In this document: piece after piece, positions 1-7,120 of the stretch
Layout: each line of letters starts with the position of its first letter
Numbering within the stretch: position 1 is the first letter of the stretch
Assembly (NCBI GenBank): GCA_030700155.1
Contig: JAUYJU010000004.1
Span: 1 to 44,262, forward strand
Source of the DNA: Candidatus Nanoarchaeia archaeon
GTDB taxonomy: Archaea > Nanobdellota > Nanobdellia > SCGC-AAA011-G17 > JAUYJU01
Reading direction: 5' to 3'
DNA: 44,262 nt
Program-made: the position numbers and the translations under genes
Notes under the pieces: generated by a model
The model's database searches: none
What the model was told of the DNA's origin: nothing
What the model saw: only the letters and a program-made list of their open reading frames with translations

Positions 1-396
1 GTCAGCTGCTCTTACAATAAAATTCTCAGGAGTATTAGCTGAATATCCTGTTGGTGTTCCACTAACTATCCCTGTATTTGAATCAATAGAAGCCCAGCTT
101 GGAGCTGTAACTAAAGAATATACTAAAGGATTATCTCCTTCTGGATCTGCTGCATCTGCATCGTAATTATATGAATTTCCTTCCCAAACTGAAGTTACTG
201 GCGTTGAAGTAAAGTTAGGGGCACTATTTGTTGGTGCTGGTGGTGGATTAGAACCTCCGCCTCCTGAACAACCAGGCATTGCACTAATTGCAGCAGCTGA
301 TGCTAAAACATAAGGTGCTACTTTAGTTTTAATTTTGTTTAGAAATCTCTTTAATCTACTATTCTCTTTCACTTCTAATTTGTTTTCAAGTGTCAT
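1..396 (-). CDS. Secreted lipoprotein with Ig-like domain, C-terminus beyond window
   Basis: Partial gene running off the left edge; 132 codons are visible. After a charged stretch of about 26 residues comes a hydrophobic segment ending in a lipobox-like AMPGC, then a Gly/Ser/Pro/Asn-rich linker. The rest resembles a putative Ig (He_PIG/cadherin-like) domain: a YNYDADAADPEGD stretch followed by SW.SID..TG..SGTP. This suggests a lipid-anchored surface protein. The first residues (MTLENK) and the whole layout match the lipoprotein at 3669-5132, so the two are paralogues. The start is the ATG at 396; the TATA box lies about 90 nt upstream, implying a leader of roughly 60 nt. Ligand or enzymatic role unknown. 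Confidence 0.85.
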   Translation of the reverse strand, partial: MTLENKLEVKENSRLKRFLNKIKTKVAPYVLASAAAISAMPGCSGGGGSNPPPAPTNSAPNFTSTPVTSVWEGNSYNYDADAADPEGDNPLVYSLVTAPSWASIDSNTGIVSGTPTGYSANTPENFIVRAAD

Positions 397-481
397 TTTA
401 AAGTATAGTCTTTAGAGGTTAAATGCCTATAAAAATGTGTTTATTGGCCCCCTAAATACTTATCTTCATAGTAGTAGAGCA

Positions 482-540
482 GATATATAAATGTTTCGAA
501 TATATATACTGGAGAATATAGGTTATCGTAGCTTTTAAAT
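482..540. promoter_or_regulatory. Divergent promoter region with repeated core element, copy a
   Basis: A minus-strand TATA box (about 482-492) and a plus-strand TATA box (TTTAAATA, 533-540) face outward. Between them, at 503-522, sits TATATACTGGAGAATATAGG. The same arrangement recurs at 1734-1799, 2901-2967 and 5161-5220. It probably serves the lipoprotein at 396 and the gene at 573. The core may be an operator or a shared upstream promoter element. Confidence 0.6.
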
Positions 541-572
541 AGATACTAATATTATAGGAAATAGGGTTATTT

Positions 573-887
573 ATGGCAAAAACATTAGAATCTAATAGAA
601 GTAATGAAACTCGCTCTACACAGAGGTATGGAGTTGACATATATTTACGCGAAAATCCTCTGGAGAGTAATGATTTGGGTTATTTAGAAAAAATATTACA
701 AATATGTGAAGGATTTAATTATTTTAATGTTGTGCATCATGCAATAGGTTTTGGAAATCCAAGAGCCATGCCATCAGTAACAGATGAAGACCAAATAGGC
801 AAAAGACTTGAAGGTGGGATTACTATTAGGGCACGTTATAGTGTTTCGGATATCAGAGAACATTATGAAAAACTTTCTAAACTTTAG
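573..887 (+). CDS. Hypothetical protein, 104 aa
   Basis: Not recognised. It encodes a soluble, charged protein with no signal peptide or membrane segment. The N-terminus is Ser/Asn/Arg-rich, followed by a mixed helix/strand region with two adjacent His (VVHHAIGFGNPRA) and a Gly-rich GITIRARYS strand. The plus-strand TATA box at 533-540 is about 37 nt before the ATG, giving a short leader. It ends convergently with, and overlaps by 11 nt, the minus-strand gene at 877-1671. Its place among toxin-antitoxin genes suggests an accessory role, but the sequence itself shows no function. Confidence 0.65.
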   Translation: MAKTLESNRSNETRSTQRYGVDIYLRENPLESNDLGYLEKILQICEGFNYFNVVHHAIGFGNPRAMPSVTDEDQIGKRLEGGITIRARYSVSDIREHYEKLSKL

Positions 888-1671
888 TAATTGGCTTAAA
901 ATTAATAACATTTCTGAATGCCTTATTAGCTAATCTTAAAACCTCATTATCAAACTTAATTCTACAGTTTTTAATAAAAGTTTCATATTTTTCATCCAAA
1001 TAAGTGCTTATTTCTCCATTGTCTTGAACAATCCTGAATAGTTTTTTAACTGGCGCAAATTCTGGAAGTGCTCTTTCTAGATTAGGAGTATGAGTAGCAA
1101 TTATCATTGGAGCACGATAAGCTCCGGGAATCATATCTTCATTTATCTTGACAGCTCCTTTTTCGTCATGTACAAATTCTCCAGAAGCATCTATCATGTA
1201 ATGGTTTGCTTTTCTAATTATAAATCTCGCTAAATCTATAATAGTAGAATCGTCTGTTAAAAATACTAAGCTTTGTTCTTCTCCTTCTGCAAGTAAATTA
1301 GGGCTTGACTTATCAAAATCTTCTTGCGTATACAAAATTTTATTGCAATCTACGTCAAATATTCTAACTCCATCTTCAACTGTAAATTCATAATCAGGAT
1401 GTTTGATTTTTTTATATTCATAAACTACCATTCTAGGTATACGTTGCGAAGTTACTGAACTGTCATAACGTGCTGAAACTTGTCCCTCAAGTCCAGCTAA
1501 AAATCTTTCCTCTCTATGACCACATTTTACTGGAATGCTAATTGAATCGCCTAAGTTTAGTTCTATAGAATCAGGGTAATAATTAAATCCACTAGACCAC
1601 TCTTTGACAATCGCTTCATGGGCCCATTTTCTTAAAGTACCTTCAAAATCCTTAAATCTTTTTTCAGTCAT
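877..1671 (-). CDS. Hypothetical protein, 264 aa
   Basis: Not recognised. Soluble, no signal peptide or transmembrane segment. Strand-rich middle portion with several acidic patches, and a basic helical C-terminus (residues about 225-264). Its promoter lies in copy b of the repeated divergent element (minus TATA near 1734-1743), leaving a leader of about 40 nt. That leader holds an 8-codon upstream ORF (1694 down to 1668) whose TGA overlaps the ATG of this gene, which could couple translation. Divergent from the MNT/HEPN operon and possibly co-regulated with it. Confidence 0.7.
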   Translation of the reverse strand: MTEKRFKDFEGTLRKWAHEAIVKEWSSGFNYYPDSIELNLGDSISIPVKCGHREERFLAGLEGQVSARYDSSVTSQRIPRMVVYEYKKIKHPDYEFTVEDGVRIFDVDCNKILYTQEDFDKSSPNLLAEGEEQSLVFLTDDSTIIDLARFIIRKANHYMIDASGEFVHDEKGAVKINEDMIPGAYRAPMIIATHTPNLERALPEFAPVKKLFRIVQDNGEISTYLDEKYETFIKNCRIKFDNEVLRLANKAFRNVINFKPITKV

Positions 1672-1733
1672 TGTTTATTGTTTCTATTTTTCATTTAATT
1701 TATTACTTATGAGGAGTATTACTACTATTAAAT

Positions 1734-1799
1734 CTATATAAAGTTTTCGGAAGTATATACTAGAGAATATATAATCAAAATCGATACCTTTAAATATTA
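1734..1799. promoter_or_regulatory. Divergent promoter region with repeated core element, copy b
   Basis: Minus TATA at about 1734-1743 (toward the gene at 1671), core GTATATACTAGAGAATATAT at 1753-1772, plus TATA CTTTAAATATT around 1789-1799 (toward the MNT gene at 1820). The plus TATA centre is about 26 nt before the ATG at 1820, consistent with a leaderless transcript. The minus side has TTCCGAAAAC just before the TATA box, resembling a BRE. Confidence 0.6.
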
Positions 1800-1819
1800 T
1801 CGTATCTAAAAGAATACAT

Positions 1820-2395
1820 ATGTATCTAAAAAGAAACGATGAATTGAAGATTCTATGTTTATACCTTGGGGATTATAAAAGACAATTCTATCTTAGGGAG
1901 ATTAGCAGACTCTCAAAACTTCCTCTTAAGAATACGCAGAATCTATTAAGTATTTTAGAGAAGAAAAATATACTTAAAAGCGTATATCGTGGAAAAAATA
2001 AATATTTTAGCCTTAATTTAGAGAATATTCAAACAAAAATTTATTTATTACAATCAGAGATTTATAAAACTATTTTATTTTTAGAAAAGTATCCTCAACT
2101 TAAAACTTTTCTTAAAGAAGTTTCTGAAACCACAATTATTGTTTTTGGCAGTTTTGCGAAATTAGCAGCAGAAAAAAATTCTGATTTAGACTTGTTAATG
2201 ATAGCAGAAAAAGAGGAGAAGTTGCCAATTTATTTAATACCCTATAAGATTCATGAGATAAGGATGTCAGAAAAATCTTTTGTCAAAGGTCTTGAGAAAG
2301 GAGAAACCTTAATTAAGGAAATAGAAGAAAACCATATCCTTCTGAATAATCATTCATTTTATATAAATAATATGTGGAGACAATATGCAAAATAA
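1820..2395 (+). CDS. MNT-type nucleotidyltransferase with N-terminal winged helix (candidate antitoxin)
   Basis: Two parts are visible. Residues about 1-70 look like a winged helix (YLREISRLSKLPLKNTQNLLS, then a basic wing VYRGKNKYF). Residues about 100-160 hold the minimal nucleotidyltransferase signature GSx10DxD (GSFAKLAAEKNSDLDL). In MNT/HEPN systems such enzymes adenylylate the HEPN toxin and so neutralise it. The winged helix could let it repress its own promoter. The next gene starts inside this one (11-nt overlap), so the pair is translated together. Leaderless start supported by the TATA box at 1789-1799. The family is clear; actual toxin-antitoxin activity is inferred. Confidence 0.85.
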   Translation: MYLKRNDELKILCLYLGDYKRQFYLREISRLSKLPLKNTQNLLSILEKKNILKSVYRGKNKYFSLNLENIQTKIYLLQSEIYKTILFLEKYPQLKTFLKEVSETTIIVFGSFAKLAAEKNSDLDLLMIAEKEEKLPIYLIPYKIHEIRMSEKSFVKGLEKGETLIKEIEENHILLNNHSFYINNMWRQYAK

Positions 2396-2855
2396 GAAAC
2401 TTAAATGGTGTTTTAGCTTAAAAGATGGTTTAAGAACCGTGGAGCCAAATGAAAGACTTGCAAAATCTTACTTGAGTGAAGCAAAAGCTTCATTGGAAAG
2501 GGCTGAAAAGAATTTAAAGGATGGGGATCTTCTTTGGGCAACCGTAGTTATTTATTATGCTGAATATTATGCTTTATACTCTTTTCTTCAAAAAATTGGC
2601 ATTAAATGTGAAAATCATTTATGCTCAATAACTGCTGCAGGAATTTTATTAGGAACAGATAAAACTAAAACAATTGATGATCATAAAAATAAAAGAATTG
2701 ATGCCCAATATTATATGAAGGTGGATAAAGGAGAGGAAATAGAGAAAATGCTTCAAGAAGCAAAACTATTTATTTCAAATTTTGATGAATTGGTTTCAAA
2801 TTTAAGACAAGAAGAGATTAAAGTTTATAGAGAAAAACTAAAAGAGTCTGCTTAA
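2385..2855 (+). CDS. HEPN-domain protein, partner of the upstream MNT protein
   Basis: Helical protein of 156 residues with the usual HEPN pattern: YLSEAKASLERAEKNL in the first helix, WATVVIYYAEYYALYSFLQ in the second, then IGIKCENHLCSI. The catalytic RNase HEPN motif is Rx4-6H. Here the equivalent stretch reads K..KCENH with no Arg in the expected place, so RNase activity is doubtful and a binding role remains possible. It overlaps the MNT gene by 11 nt. A minus-strand promoter-like sequence at 2901-2910 points back at its 3' end. Confidence 0.8.
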   Translation: MQNKKLKWCFSLKDGLRTVEPNERLAKSYLSEAKASLERAEKNLKDGDLLWATVVIYYAEYYALYSFLQKIGIKCENHLCSITAAGILLGTDKTKTIDDHKNKRIDAQYYMKVDKGEEIEKMLQEAKLFISNFDELVSNLRQEEIKVYREKLKESA

Positions 2856-2900
2856 TCTTTCTAGTTTAATTCATTAATTATAGGAATTACTACTCTTAAA

Positions 2901-2967
2901 TTTTTATAAAGCTTTAGGAAGTATATACTGGAGCATATATTTTAGGTATAGAAAAGTTTAAATATTA
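2901..2967. promoter_or_regulatory. Divergent promoter region with repeated core element, copy c
   Basis: Minus TATA-like TTTATAAAAA at 2901-2910, core GTATATACTGGAGCATATAT at 2921-2940, plus TATA TTTAAATATT at about 2957-2967. The plus TATA is about 27 nt before the antitoxin start at 2988. Unlike the other copies, no minus-strand gene follows on the left: the minus TATA would direct a transcript antisense to the HEPN gene ending at 2855. Confidence 0.55.
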
Positions 2968-2987
2968 TTAAGTACCTAAAAATATTT

Positions 2988-3218
2988 ATGGGTACGCAAA
3001 TAAGTCTAAAGTTATCAAATAAGATGTTAGAATCTGCTAAAAAGTATGCTGATGCTTATGGGTATGAAAATCTGCAGGATTTTATAAGGGAACTGCTAAG
3101 AGAAAAGTTGTTTGAAGACGAATCTGTGAGTGGCTTTCAAACTTACCTTGCTAGTGAAGCTTCTTTAGCAAAGAATTGGTTAACAAAGGAGGAGGATGAA
3201 GCTTGGAAGGATTTATAA
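2988..3218 (+). CDS. Ribbon-helix-helix-like antitoxin of a MazEF/PemIK-type pair
   Basis: 76 residues. The N-terminus (GTQISLKLSNKMLESAKKYA..YGYENLQDFIRELLREKL) fits a ribbon-helix-helix DNA-binding fold: one strand followed by two helices. The acidic C-terminal tail (residues 45-76) would wrap the toxin. The toxin gene starts 16 nt before this stop codon, typical of antitoxin-toxin coupling. Such antitoxins usually repress their own operon; the repeated core at 2921-2940 is a candidate operator. Leaderless start by the TATA distance. Confidence 0.85.
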   Translation: MGTQISLKLSNKMLESAKKYADAYGYENLQDFIRELLREKLFEDESVSGFQTYLASEASLAKNWLTKEEDEAWKDL

Positions 3219-3535
3219 AAAGAGATGTGGTTTTATTTCCTTTTCCTTATACTGATTTAAAGAACAGAAAAATACGCCCCTGTTTAGTACTCTCTGATGA
3301 GATGAAAGACGATATTCTTCTTTGTCAAATAACTTCTCAAAATTTAGCGAAAGATCAATATTGTGTAGAATTAAAAAGAGATGCTACGTTGGAAGGGGGT
3401 TTATTGATTGATAGTTTTATTAGGGCAAACATGTTATTTACTGCAAATAAAAAACAAATACATAAAAAGATTTGTAGAGTAGATGATAAGGATTACAAAG
3501 AAGTAACTAATATAATTAATAAGGTTATAGGATAA
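3203..3535 (+). CDS. mazF: PemK/MazF-family toxin (endoribonuclease)
   Basis: 110 residues, the usual size for MazF. Family hallmarks are visible: a first strand GDVV-like RDVVLFPFPYTDL, then KIRPCLVLS (the RP.lVl motif), then CQITSQ, and near the end a strand LIDSFIRANMLFT. MazF toxins cleave single-stranded RNA at short motifs and so stop translation. The gene overlaps the antitoxin by 16 nt and is followed after 2 nt by a 36-codon ORF. RNase specificity cannot be read from sequence. Confidence 0.9.
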   Translation: MEGFIKRDVVLFPFPYTDLKNRKIRPCLVLSDEMKDDILLCQITSQNLAKDQYCVELKRDATLEGGLLIDSFIRANMLFTANKKQIHKKICRVDDKDYKEVTNIINKVIG

Positions 3536-3537
3536 AG

Positions 3538-3648
3538 ATGAAAGAAGAGATTTTAAAGCGTGAGAAGAATTTTGACTTGATTGGTTTTACAAAGAAAAAG
3601 CCATTGAAATTTAATAAAGAAGATGAGATAAATTTTAATGAACTATAA
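3538..3648 (+). CDS. Small ORF (36 aa) at the end of the MazEF-like operon
   Basis: ATG begins 2 nt after the toxin stop codon. It encodes a basic and acidic 36-residue peptide (MKEEILKREKNFDLIGF...FNEL) with 13 Lys/Arg. No motif or membrane segment. The tight spacing and lysine-rich, A-rich coding style like that of its neighbours favour a real co-translated product. It could also be a leftover of a longer gene. It ends 20 nt before the convergent lipoprotein gene. Confidence 0.5.
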   Translation: MKEEILKREKNFDLIGFTKKKPLKFNKEDEINFNEL

Positions 3649-3668
3649 TCCTTTAATCTTTATTTAAA

Positions 3669-5132
3669 TTATTGATCTTTATAGAAATCCATATTTGCGC
3701 CAGCAGTTGACTGTCCTAACCCACCAGCCAATAAACTGGAAACATATTTGAAAATTCTTTGCTCATCTGTTGTTGGACCTGAAGCAGTAGTTGATGTTGC
3801 TAATAAATACTGGCTATCTGGAGATGGTGCAACTGCATTTGGATAATTGGTGCTTACTGTTGTTTGATCTGGTTTCCATAATGCACGTCCTAATGCTTGG
3901 GTCATAATTAAATAACTATTATTTGAAAGGTTATTATCAATTTGAAGTGTAGCGTGTTGATAAGTTCCATCAGAATTATAACCATCTGTTATTGTTAAAC
4001 TTGGAGTTGAAGGAGAGGTCATCCATTGGAATCTTATACCTTGTGTTGGATTTGAGGGAACTTCATTAAAACTTATTCCTGTCAAAGCGGTAACATATAA
4101 TGAAGCTCCTCTTCTTGCTCTATCAACACCATCTGGAGTTCCATTTGAACCTGCTGATCCATCTGCTAATTCATTGTCTGTTGCAGTTGCGTTAGTTGCA
4201 TCGTAAAAAATATTAAATGTTTTTGAAGGCCATTTTCTTAAAATATGTGGTCCACCCGAAGGATTATTAGCTGCTGTAGTTCCAGTTTCGTATTTTAAAA
4301 ATTGCAACCAGCTAGTTTGGTTTTGTGAGTTTCTATAATTTACATTTGAGGATGCAAAAGTATGCATCAAAATCATCTCAGGATTATTCAAATTAAAATT
4401 AGTGGTTTGATTAGGTATAACTATTCCTGGTTGCTGATAAGTAAATATTGTTGAAAATGGAAATGCTGCGTCTGCAATTTCTAAAGTATAAGTTCCTGCT
4501 GGAACTGAAAGTGTATTTGAAACTGCTCCTGAAGTTGAGTTAATCTTATAAGTTCCTTTAGGATAAGTTGAGTTAAATAAATGAACTTCTAAACTTGATA
4601 AACCATTACCATCAATATTTTTTGTATTAATAACTACAGGTGTTATACTTGCTACATTAAGTGAAACATCTTGCGTATCTATTCCACCTTTATTATCCTT
4701 AGCTTGTATTCTAAAAATATAAGTTCCTGCTGGACCTACATTAAACCAATTAATAATTCCACTAGGATTTGCAATACTAATTCCAACTGGTGGTTGTGGT
4801 GCTGGCGGTGGTGCAAATGAATATGTTATTGGATCACCATCTGCATCTGTTGCATCAACGTCGTAAACATAATTACTTCCCTGGTTAATGGAGGTTATAG
4901 GTGTTGAAGTTATTACTGGAGCTTTATTTGCAGAACCTCCACTTGAGCCTCCACCACCATTACATCCTGGCATAAGACCTAAAAAACCGCCTAAAATAGT
5001 TGTAGAAATTCCAGAAAATAATTTTTTGGCTAAACTTGGTTTTCTAACAGCGTATCTAATTCCTGTAGAAGAATCTACTCTATTGTAAACTCGTTCTTTA
5101 AATGCTCCTTTTATTTTGTTTTCAAGTGTCAT
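3669..5132 (-). CDS. Lipoprotein with Ig-like domain and degenerate metzincin-like domain
   Basis: 487 residues. A charged N-terminal stretch of about 36 residues precedes a hydrophobic segment and lipobox LMPGC (Cys57), then a Gly/Ser linker. Residues about 70-162 form an Ig/cadherin-like domain (APVITSTP...YDVDATDADGDPITYSF). Residues about 165-250 look like a carboxypeptidase-regulatory-type beta domain (PAGTYTLEIADA). The last 200 residues resemble a matrixin/astacin-type protease in order of elements, but where HELGHAL is expected it reads QALGRAL (412-418): all zinc ligands and the catalytic Glu are lost. Probably an inactive, binding surface protein. Paralogue of the gene at 1-396. Confidence 0.85.
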   Translation of the reverse strand: MTLENKIKGAFKERVYNRVDSSTGIRYAVRKPSLAKKLFSGISTTILGGFLGLMPGCNGGGGSSGGSANKAPVITSTPITSINQGSNYVYDVDATDADGDPITYSFAPPPAPQPPVGISIANPSGIINWFNVGPAGTYIFRIQAKDNKGGIDTQDVSLNVASITPVVINTKNIDGNGLSSLEVHLFNSTYPKGTYKINSTSGAVSNTLSVPAGTYTLEIADAAFPFSTIFTYQQPGIVIPNQTTNFNLNNPEMILMHTFASSNVNYRNSQNQTSWLQFLKYETGTTAANNPSGGPHILRKWPSKTFNIFYDATNATATDNELADGSAGSNGTPDGVDRARRGASLYVTALTGISFNEVPSNPTQGIRFQWMTSPSTPSLTITDGYNSDGTYQHATLQIDNNLSNNSYLIMTQALGRALWKPDQTTVSTNYPNAVAPSPDSQYLLATSTTASGPTTDEQRIFKYVSSLLAGGLGQSTAGANMDFYKDQ

Positions 5133-5160
5133 TTTAGCTTTATCTTAAGTAGCCTTGTGA

Positions 5161-5220
5161 ATATATAAACATTTCTTATTAATATACTGGAGAATATAGG
5201 TTTAAGAAACCCTTATAAAC
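5161..5220. promoter_or_regulatory. Divergent promoter region with repeated core element, copy d
   Basis: Minus TATA at 5161-5170, core AATATACTGGAGAATATAGG at 5181-5200 (18 of 20 bases as in copy a), plus TATA CTTATAAAC around 5211-5219. It separates the lipoprotein gene (start 5132) from the ZIP transporter gene (start 5245). The plus TATA is about 29 nt before the transporter ATG. Confidence 0.6.
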
Positions 5221-5244
5221 CCTAAATTTAGCTTAAAAATAAAA

Positions 5245-5994
5245 ATGGGTGCCTTAATCTACACATTATTAGCTGTAACAGCAGTCAGTTTAATTTCTTT
5301 AATAGGTATACTCAGCTTATTTTTTACCCAGAGATTTGTGAAAAATATAAGTCATTATTTAATCGCTTTATCTGCAGGGGCTTTGTTAGGGGCTGCTTTT
5401 TTAGACTTATTACCTGAATCTGTAGAAGGAGCAGGACTTGAATTAAGCATGATTTACATTCTTGGAGGAATATTAGTATTTTTCTTTATAGAAAAAATTT
5501 TAGCATGGCATCATTGTCATCATGATGAACATTATAACCATCATAAAGTATTGCCTTACATGATTTTGTATGGGGATATAATTCATACTTTTATCGATGG
5601 AGTAATAATTGCTACTGCTTTTTTAGTTGATACTGCTTTGGGTGTTGTAACTACAATTGCAATAATCATGCATGAAGTTCCTCATGAGATTTCAGATTTC
5701 TTTGTGTTAATCTACGGTGGATTTTCAAGAGCAAAAGCTTTGTTTTATAATTTCTTAGTTGCTATGACACATTTTGTTGGGGTAGCTGCAGTTTATTTAG
5801 TTTATAGCCAATCACAAAATTCAATAGTTTATCTATTACCTATTGCTACTGGTGCTTTCTTGTATGTTGCAATGGCTGACTTAATGCCAGAATTACATGG
5901 AAAAGCAAACTTAAAACAAACTGTTGTTCAATTAGCTTTGATGATATTTGGAGTGTTAATTGTTAATTATGCCGCAGGTCTTGCACATATTTAA
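5245..5994 (+). CDS. ZIP-family divalent metal transporter
   Basis: 249 residues, about eight hydrophobic segments. ZIP signature residues are present: HTFIDG (TM4) and HEVPHE (TM5), the binuclear metal site of the family. A His-rich cytoplasmic loop between TM3 and TM4 (HHCHHDEHYNHH, residues about 90-102) is typical of zinc or iron binding. It would import Zn2+ or a related cation across the cell membrane. Leaderless or nearly so. It shares a divergent regulatory region with the lipoprotein gene at 5132, so both may respond to the same signal; a link to metal supply is speculation. Confidence 0.92.
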   Translation: MGALIYTLLAVTAVSLISLIGILSLFFTQRFVKNISHYLIALSAGALLGAAFLDLLPESVEGAGLELSMIYILGGILVFFFIEKILAWHHCHHDEHYNHHKVLPYMILYGDIIHTFIDGVIIATAFLVDTALGVVTTIAIIMHEVPHEISDFFVLIYGGFSRAKALFYNFLVAMTHFVGVAAVYLVYSQSQNSIVYLLPIATGAFLYVAMADLMPELHGKANLKQTVVQLALMIFGVLIVNYAAGLAHI

Positions 5995-6053
5995 AATATA
6001 ATAAATATTCTAATACAACACGTTTTAATAATCAAAGTTGATTAGTAATTACA

Positions 6054-6605
6054 ATGCCTATAATTGAAAAATTAGGAAGTACAGTTTGGGTTAGAAAAAG
6101 TGATTTCAGACCTATTCCTCGCTCTGAAGTTAATAGTGTGCCAGAAGAAAATAGAGTCAGGAAAATTGCAAAGACAGTTTATGTGTACACTAAAGAAGAA
6201 TTTAATGCGTTTAATGTTAAACATGTTCAAAGAATTCCATTTGGGCGTTATACTGTCATTATAAAAAATGGAATTGAAAAACCTACGATAAGTGAAGTTA
6301 AAGAGGTTATAAACATGCATTTGCTTCTTGGTGAATTTGGATATGATATAACTTTTGTTGATTTGAGAAAACCTTATACTACTGCCAGATGGAATAGTGT
6401 CCTAAGGAGCTTAGTTCCTGATACCAATAACCAAATTCTATTCAGGGACATTAAAGAAATAAATAATAAAAATATTCAAAAAGAGTTGCAAGACAAGTTA
6501 GAAAAAATAGAATACAATGCCTTAATTAATATGTTAAAGAATGTTTCAGAATCTGAATATGTGATTATTCGTATATATCTTATTAAAAAGATTTTGGTCG
6601 TCTAG
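6054..6605 (+). CDS. Hypothetical protein, 183 aa
   Basis: Not recognised. Soluble and basic with a repeated strand-rich N-terminal half (VWVRKSDFRPI, VYVYTKEEFNAF) and a helical C-terminal half. No signal peptide, no cysteines suggesting metal binding. A TATA-like TTTTAATAA near 6023-6031 fits a leaderless start. Its 3' end overlaps the convergent gene at 6583-7065 by 23 nt. Confidence 0.65.
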   Translation: MPIIEKLGSTVWVRKSDFRPIPRSEVNSVPEENRVRKIAKTVYVYTKEEFNAFNVKHVQRIPFGRYTVIIKNGIEKPTISEVKEVINMHLLLGEFGYDITFVDLRKPYTTARWNSVLRSLVPDTNNQILFRDIKEINNKNIQKELQDKLEKIEYNALINMLKNVSESEYVIIRIYLIKKILVV

Positions 6606-7065
6606 GTTCCATTAAATGAACCCTATACCCTCTATTAATCTCGTGGGCAATATTGTCACAGTTAACTTCTAAGTCTGCTCTTCCCTGCCAAGTTAAATGT
6701 TTTTGTACAATTGGGTCTACCAGAAGTCTTGATTCTATTGGTTTAATAAGTTCTAAATGCCCATAAAAATTTCCAAAGTGATATTCAAATCTTTCCGGTA
6801 TTAAATTTATATCAACACCCAATTCTACTGCAAGGCATTTGTAAACTCCTTCCCTAACTCCAGCAAAACTTACCATTTCAACAGCAGGTATTAATTCTGC
6901 TGGCTCTTTTTTTAAGTAAGTTAGTTCTGGTTCTGTAACTATAAACTTTTTTAGAAATTCGCCTAGATCTCTTTCAAATTCTGCCTTTACAAATACGTCC
7001 CCCATAGGCTTAACTAGATGTGTTTGGGGCTTAAATAGATTTACTCTTTTAGTTTTTGTTGTCAT
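6583..7065 (-). CDS. Hypothetical protein, 160 aa
   Basis: Not recognised. An upstream in-frame ATG at 7104 would add 13 residues, but the TATA box (CTTTATAAAG, about 7086-7096) lies inside that extension, 25-30 nt before the ATG at 7065. The leaderless start MTTKTKR at 7065 is therefore preferred. The protein is soluble, with Phe/Glu/Leu-rich helices (FERDLGEFLKKFIV) and a His-bearing strand region (FEYHFGNFYGHLELI). No transmembrane segment. Convergent overlap of 23 nt with the preceding plus-strand gene. Confidence 0.65.
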   Translation of the reverse strand: MTTKTKRVNLFKPQTHLVKPMGDVFVKAEFERDLGEFLKKFIVTEPELTYLKKEPAELIPAVEMVSFAGVREGVYKCLAVELGVDINLIPERFEYHFGNFYGHLELIKPIESRLLVDPIVQKHLTWQGRADLEVNCDNIAHEINRGYRVHLMEPRRPKSF

Positions 7066-7120
7066 AATAACGACTTTAAAAACTAGCTTTATAAAGTTAT
7101 TCATACTATTACTACTAGGA

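Noticed and set aside
452-640. Minus-strand ORF of 62 codons
   Set aside because: Overlaps the divergent promoter region and the real gene at 573; no codon bias and no promoter.
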